64,000 nt of DNA from Micromonospora avicenniae. Lineage in GTDB: Bacteria > Actinomycetota > Actinomycetes > Mycobacteriales > Micromonosporaceae. Numbering within the stretch: position 1 is the stretch's first letter; every line of letters starts with the position of its first letter. Both the position numbers and the translations under genes were made by a program. The notes under the pieces are model-generated. The model was not told the origin of the DNA, did no database searches, and saw only the letters and a program-made list of their open reading frames with translations. Shown here in pieces: positions 60,259 to 64,000 of the stretch. The DNA is taken from positions 32,143 to 96,142 of the forward strand of contig NZ_FTNF01000021.1 of NCBI RefSeq assembly GCF_900156065.1. Reading direction: 5' to 3'.

Positions 60259-62205
60259 TCATTCCCCCTTCATCTCTCCCGGATCCCGCCGAGTGCGTGG
60301 ACCTTGGTCCGGTCTCCGTTGCGAGTCGAGCGGGTTCTCGTTCGCTTCTCGGGTGCCTTCGAAGCCGGGCCGGCGGATCTCCTCGGGTCTGGGGACGTCG
60401 ACCGGACGCGCGCCCGAGTCCGGCATCGGCTCGTACCCGGCTGCCGCCTCCGCGCCGACCGCACCCTCCGCGCAGGGTACCGGCGGCGCGTGCTCTTGCC
60501 GGTGCAGCACTTCGTGCATTCGCTGCGGTGGCCTGGCGGCGCGTTGGGGCAGGTCGCGGCCGAGGTCGGAGACGACAGGTCCGTACTTGGCGTCGAAGGC
60601 GGGGCGTTCTGAGCGGATTCTCGGTATGCGGTCGAAGTTGCGGAGCGGTGGCGGACAGGTAGTGGCCCACTCCAGCGAGTTTCCGAACCCCCATGGGTCG
60701 TCGACCGAGACGACGGCGCCGAACCGCCAGGACTTCCAGACGTTGTAGAAGAAGAAGAGGGTGGATGTGCCGAGTATGAACGCGCCGATTGTGGAGACGG
60801 TGTTCAGCGTGGTGAAGCCGTCCTGAGGCAGGTAGTCGGCGTAGCGGCGGGGCATGCCCTTGTTGCCCAACCAGTGGTGCACCAGGAAGGTGGTATGGAA
60901 GCCGACGAACATGGTCCAGAAATGCACCTTGCCGAGGCGTTCGTCGAGTAGCCGGCCGGTCATTTTCGGAAACCAGAAGTACACGCCGGCGAACGCGGCG
61001 AAGACGATGGTGCCGAAGAGCACGTAGTGGAAGTGCCCGACGACGAAGTAGGTGTCGTGGGTGTGGAAGTCCACCGGAGGGCTGGCCAGCAGCACACCGG
61101 TGAGGCCGCCGAAGAGGAAGGTGACCAGGAAGCCCACCGAGAAGAGCATCGGTGTCTCGAAGGTGAGCTGCCCCTTCCACATCGTGCCGATCCAGTTGAA
61201 GAACTTCACGCCGGTCGGTACGGCGATGATGAAGGTTGTGGCCGAGAAGAAGGGCAGTAGCACCTGCCCGGTGGCGAACAGGTGATGAGCCCAGACGTTC
61301 AACGAGAGGAAGAAGATCGCCCACAGGGCGAGCACCATGCCCTTGTAGCCGAAGAGCGGCTTACGGGAGAAGACCGGGATGACCTCGCTGATGATGCCGA
61401 AGAACGGCAGAGCGACGATGTAGACCTCGGGATGGCCGAAGAACCAGAAGAGGTGCTGGTACAGCATGGGTCCGCCGGTGCTGGCGTCGTACACGTGGGT
61501 GTGGACCACGCGGTCGGACAGCAGCGCCAGGAGTGCCGCGGACAGCAGGGGGAAGACCATGATCGCCAGCAGCGCGGTGATGAACATCGCCCAGGTGAAC
61601 AAGGGCAACCGCCACATGGTCATCCCTGGCGCCCGCAGCGTCAGGACCGTGGTGATCAGGTTTACCGAACCCAGGATGGTGCCGACGCCGGACAGCACCA
61701 GGCCGACGACCCAGAGATTGGCACCCACGCCGGGGCTATGCGCCTCCTGGCTGAGCGGGGTGTACGCGGTCCACCCGAAGTCGGCGGCACCGCCCGGCTG
61801 GACGAACGAGCCGAGAACCAACAGCCCGCCGAAGAGGTACAGCCAGTAGGCGAGCGCGTTCAGGCGGGGAAACGCCACGTCCGGGGCACCGATCTGCAAC
61901 GGCACCAGGAAGTTGCCGAATGCGAACGCCAACGGGGTGGCGAACAGGAACATCATGATCGTGCCGTGCGAGGTGAACAGCTGGTTGTACTGCTCGGAGG
62001 AGAGGAACTGCAAACCGGGGCGGGCCAACTCGGTGCGCATGAGCAGCGCCTCGATGCCGGCGGCGCTGAAGAAGAAGAACGAGGTGACGAGGTAGAGCAG
62101 ACCGATCTGCTTGGCGTCGGTGGTGCCGAGAAGCTTGGTCAGCGTGTTGCCGGGCACCGGTCGCCGAAATGGGCCGGGATAGTCCCCAGACGTCGCGTGG
62201 GTCAC
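60259..62205 (-). CDS. ctaD: Cytochrome c oxidase subunit I
   Basis: A haem-copper oxidase subunit with about 12 membrane segments (for example IGLLYLVTSFFFFSAAGIEA). Metal ligands are visible: His in TSHGTIMMF (haem a), WFFGHPEVYI with the His-Tyr CuB pair, VWAHHLF (CuB) and VVGHFHYV (haem a3 and haem a). The GTG at 62205 places about 20 residues before GNTLTKLLGTTDAKQIG, as usual. A GTG at 62253 that overlaps the stop of the small upstream gene (GTGA) is an alternative. The last 90 residues are a hydrophilic extension beyond the core. Subunits II and III are not adjacent. Confidence 0.93.
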   Translation of the reverse strand: MTHATSGDYPGPFRRPVPGNTLTKLLGTTDAKQIGLLYLVTSFFFFSAAGIEALLMRTELARPGLQFLSSEQYNQLFTSHGTIMMFLFATPLAFAFGNFLVPLQIGAPDVAFPRLNALAYWLYLFGGLLVLGSFVQPGGAADFGWTAYTPLSQEAHSPGVGANLWVVGLVLSGVGTILGSVNLITTVLTLRAPGMTMWRLPLFTWAMFITALLAIMVFPLLSAALLALLSDRVVHTHVYDASTGGPMLYQHLFWFFGHPEVYIVALPFFGIISEVIPVFSRKPLFGYKGMVLALWAIFFLSLNVWAHHLFATGQVLLPFFSATTFIIAVPTGVKFFNWIGTMWKGQLTFETPMLFSVGFLVTFLFGGLTGVLLASPPVDFHTHDTYFVVGHFHYVLFGTIVFAAFAGVYFWFPKMTGRLLDERLGKVHFWTMFVGFHTTFLVHHWLGNKGMPRRYADYLPQDGFTTLNTVSTIGAFILGTSTLFFFYNVWKSWRFGAVVSVDDPWGFGNSLEWATTCPPPLRNFDRIPRIRSERPAFDAKYGPVVSDLGRDLPQRAARPPQRMHEVLHRQEHAPPVPCAEGAVGAEAAAGYEPMPDSGARPVDVPRPEEIRRPGFEGTREANENPLDSQRRPDQGPRTRRDPGEMKGE

Positions 62206-62249
62206 TATCGCCGGCTGGCGGTCCCGGCCGCGACTCGAGACTCGTCCCG

Positions 62250-62582
62250 TCACCGGTACCGGCCGTCGTAGCGGACGCCGCTCCGGGTGTCCGTGAAGCT
62301 GACGCCTACCCGTACGCCATCGTCGGTGATCCACCGGACCGTGTACGTCGCCCGGTACGTCGGCGGCCAGAAGGAGGCGAAGGTCCCGTCACCCGTAACA
62401 GACCACTCGCCGGCCGACGGTCTGCCTCTCTCGACGTAGGTCGTTCGCCCATCCGCTGTGAACGATTGAGTCGCCCCGTCTTCGAACACGAACTCCGCGG
62501 CGGTCAGGGCGGCGACCATGTCGGCCGCGCTGACCGGCTGGCCGTCGACAACGTCCCCACCGGAGGCGGAAATAGGGTCCAT
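62250..62582 (-). CDS. Small conserved-type hypothetical protein upstream of ctaD
   Basis: A 110-residue protein with AGGAGAG six bases before the ATG. It is a beta-rich globular domain (AAEFVFEDGATQSFTADGRT, GEWSVTGDGTFASFWPPTYR, VRVGVSFTDTRSG) with no signal peptide or Cys. Its stop codon TGA overlaps a possible GTG start of ctaD, so the two genes are probably translationally coupled. A dyad GGACTAGATAGTCC (62642-62655) lies 60 bases upstream. The family was not recognised; it might fit a lipocalin-like or DUF-type fold. Confidence 0.65.
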   Translation of the reverse strand: MDPISASGGDVVDGQPVSAADMVAALTAAEFVFEDGATQSFTADGRTTYVERGRPSAGEWSVTGDGTFASFWPPTYRATYTVRWITDDGVRVGVSFTDTRSGVRYDGRYR

Positions 62583-63057
62583 CGAACTCTCCTGACATCG
62601 AACAAGACACTGGCCCGTGGCCTCAGCAGGCTAGCCAAGTCGGACTAGATAGTCCAATCTGATGCTTCACCGCACACGCGCTCTGCCGCCGGAACCCATC
62701 GCCTCTGGCGTCGTAAGCTGCGCGGAAAACGGGTCGATGTCCAAGAGACCCCGGCCCGAGAGTGGCTCGGCCGGAATTCGGCATCGGACTGTTTGGTCCG
62801 TGAGTGGGGTCACATTCCGTGTCGCGGACATCGTCGATCAGCCGGGTTGGACACCCGGACGGGTCGCTTCTTCGTGTCGTTCGTCTCGGTCCGGTGATCG
62901 CCGGGCGCGCCTAGTAAGGCGTGAATGGACCGCCCGGTCCACTGATGCGGTAATCGATCCCCGCACTACCGCCAACCATGTGCCATGCTTGGACCGCAGG
63001 GTCCCAAGCGAGGTCGTCTGATCTCGCGGCGTATCTACATGTCGGAAGGGTGTGGCG
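62583..63057. other. Gene-free stretch with promoter-type dyad
   Basis: No supported gene. The only structured element seen is GGACTAGATAGTCC (62642-62655), a perfect dyad with a TAGATA -10-like core, facing the small gene at 62582. Short plus-strand frames are Arg/Ser-rich and look non-coding. Confidence 0.4.
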
Positions 63058-63426
63058 ATGAGCAGCGAAGAGCAGGCGCTGGTGGCCGAGGAGTTGATCG
63101 ACAGCGTCGAACGGGGACGCTTTGAGCTCTACCGGGACGGCGAGCTGGTCGGCTGGCTCTACTACACCCACCTGAAGCCCAACCGGTACGCCCTCCGGCA
63201 CACCGAGGTCGAGTCGAGTCATCAACACCAAGGCGTGGCGGGCGCGATGGTGCGGCGAGTGTTCGACGAGATCCGCGCCCGCGAGGGCACGATCACCGCA
63301 ATCTGCCCGTTTGTGGTCGAGTTTCTCTCGCGGACGACCACCTACGCCGATCTGATCGACGCCCGACACCCCGGATATTCCGACCGCGCTGCCGCCGAGT
63401 CTGCGCAGGCGAAGACCGGCGGCTGA
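63058..63426 (+). CDS. GNAT family N-acetyltransferase (YjdJ type)
   Basis: A 122-residue protein. The ATG at 63058 is chosen because GGAAGGG lies seven bases upstream; an in-frame GTG at 63052 is too close. It is a compact GNAT fold: RFELYRDGELVGWLYYTHL, YALRHTEVESSHQHQGVAGA, the acetyl-CoA loop, then MVRRVFDEIRAREGTITAIC and PFVVEFLSR. It resembles the short YjdJ/GTAT-like group (about 95 residues) with a short extra tail. Substrate unknown, cytoplasmic. Confidence 0.85.
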   Translation: MSSEEQALVAEELIDSVERGRFELYRDGELVGWLYYTHLKPNRYALRHTEVESSHQHQGVAGAMVRRVFDEIRAREGTITAICPFVVEFLSRTTTYADLIDARHPGYSDRAAAESAQAKTGG

Positions 63427-63906
63427 AACTGCCGGGCCTGCGCGCGGGGCTCCTCGGACGAGCCTGTCGCCGTCTCATGACGTGCTCGCGCGATAGCGCG
63501 ATCTCTTCGCAGCACCACCGTGTCACGCGCGGAAAGCCGGCCCGGGCCCGCCCCGCCTTCACCTGGACCCGATCAACCCGATCGCAATCGTGTTCTGGAG
63601 CGCCCGGACGACGAGTTCGGAGGTCGCCAGCGCTTCGCATCGGCGACCAGGTGCCGTCTCGCACCACGCGGTGAGCGTCTCGACGCAGTAGCCTGACCGC
63701 CGTCCACAACGAACCCCTCGAACACCCTCCAGGAATGGGCCGCAACCGAGGGGTGCCGCGGGCGAATCAGCGTCGAGCGTCTGCGGCGAATTGAAGTCGG
63801 TGCATCTCATCGGCTACGCGAGTGAAACTCTGAAAACCTTACCCCGGTGGCTGCATCATTTCATGCTTGCCTCACGCGCCCGCGCCCGCGCCCGCTCGCG
63901 GTCGCG
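63427..63906. other. Gene-free stretch ending in CG-rich simple repeats
   Basis: No supported gene. TCGCGCGATAGCGCGA near 63485-63500 is a short dyad. At 63876-63896 short CGCGCC-type units repeat, next to the end of the transposase gene. These may be the outer flank of an insertion element. Confidence 0.4.
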
Positions 63907-64000
63907 CTAGGTGTACTGCCCAGGGACGTTGGTCAACCTGGTGATGGGCGGCTTGCCGCCGGTAGCAGTGTGGGGCCGGTGGTGATTGTAGTGATGGAGC
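63907..64000 (-). CDS. IS481-type transposase, carboxyl end only
   Basis: The final 30 codons of a DDE transposase enter from the right edge. They read LHHYNHHRPHTATGGKPPIT and then RLTNVPGQYT before a TAG stop. The YNHHRPH block followed by P-I-T-R-L is the hallmark ending of IS481-family transposases. The rest of the gene lies outside the window, so intactness is unknown. It marks an insertion-sequence boundary close to the GNAT gene. No terminal inverted repeat could be assigned. Confidence 0.85.
   Translation of the reverse strand, partial: LHHYNHHRPHTATGGKPPITRLTNVPGQYT

Noticed and set aside
62662..63021. A 119-codon plus-strand frame before the GNAT gene
   Set aside because: Arg/Ser-rich, no ribosome site and no domain; treated as intergenic.
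63876..63906. CG-rich repeats considered as a CRISPR or tandem-repeat array
   Set aside because: Units are 6 bases with no spacers; simple sequence only.

Overview
The window is high-GC, tightly packed actinobacterial chromosome. The codon bias, GTG/TTG starts after AGGAGG-type sites, many Tat-type signal peptides and dense local TetR/LacI/LysR/MerR regulators suggest a soil or plant-associated actinomycete. Micromonosporaceae is my best guess, by inference only. No rRNA, tRNA or CRISPR array was seen.

Layout. 1-729: an edge-truncated gene of unknown function. 864-17061: a uronate utilisation locus. A secreted CocE/NonD hydrolase, a secreted GH115 alpha-glucuronidase and glucuronate isomerase (uxaC) face left. 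A LacI regulator, a complete ABC importer (binding protein, ATPase, two permeases), altronate dehydratase (uxaA) and a UxuB/UxaB-type oxidoreductase face right. A 29-codon scar between the second permease and uxaA looks like the amino end of a deleted mannonate dehydratase. 17180-29494: more plant-polysaccharide genes: an SRPBCC protein, two GH79-type glycosidases (the second with a +1 frameshift), a beta-helix pectate-lyase-like protein, two GH28 polygalacturonase-like enzymes and a DM9-repeat putative lectin. A mirror-symmetric array of four LacI-type operators (20019-20267) and a MITE-like element (21988-22157) lie among them.

30035-35448: small regulator/oxidoreductase modules (SDR with TetR, FMN reductase, LysR with RidA), an enolase-superfamily fragment and two poorly understood short genes. 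35966-41670: two secreted BNR/Asp-box beta-propeller proteins, the first with a one-base frameshift. 42115-42864: an SDR lacking the usual catalytic residues. 43029-51979: a subtilisin-like S8 protease and a giant sedolisin (S53)-kelch protease flank a TrmB/LuxR-like regulator. 52151-57963: more regulator/oxidoreductase pairs with perfect palindromic operators, and a shortened CoaD-like nucleotidyltransferase. 58166-63426: a phosphotransferase, a ferritin-like (desiccation-related) protein, a stand-alone cytochrome c oxidase subunit I coupled to a small unknown gene, and a GNAT protein. 63907-64000: the carboxyl end of an IS481-type transposase.

How it fits together (inference): secreted GH115, GH79, GH28 and lyase-like enzymes release glucuronate/galacturonate-rich fragments from plant polysaccharide. 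The ABC system imports them. UxaC, the UxuB/UxaB-type enzyme and UxaA convert uronates toward 2-keto-3-deoxygluconate, and LacI-type repressors coordinate expression. KDG kinase and aldolase are not in the window.
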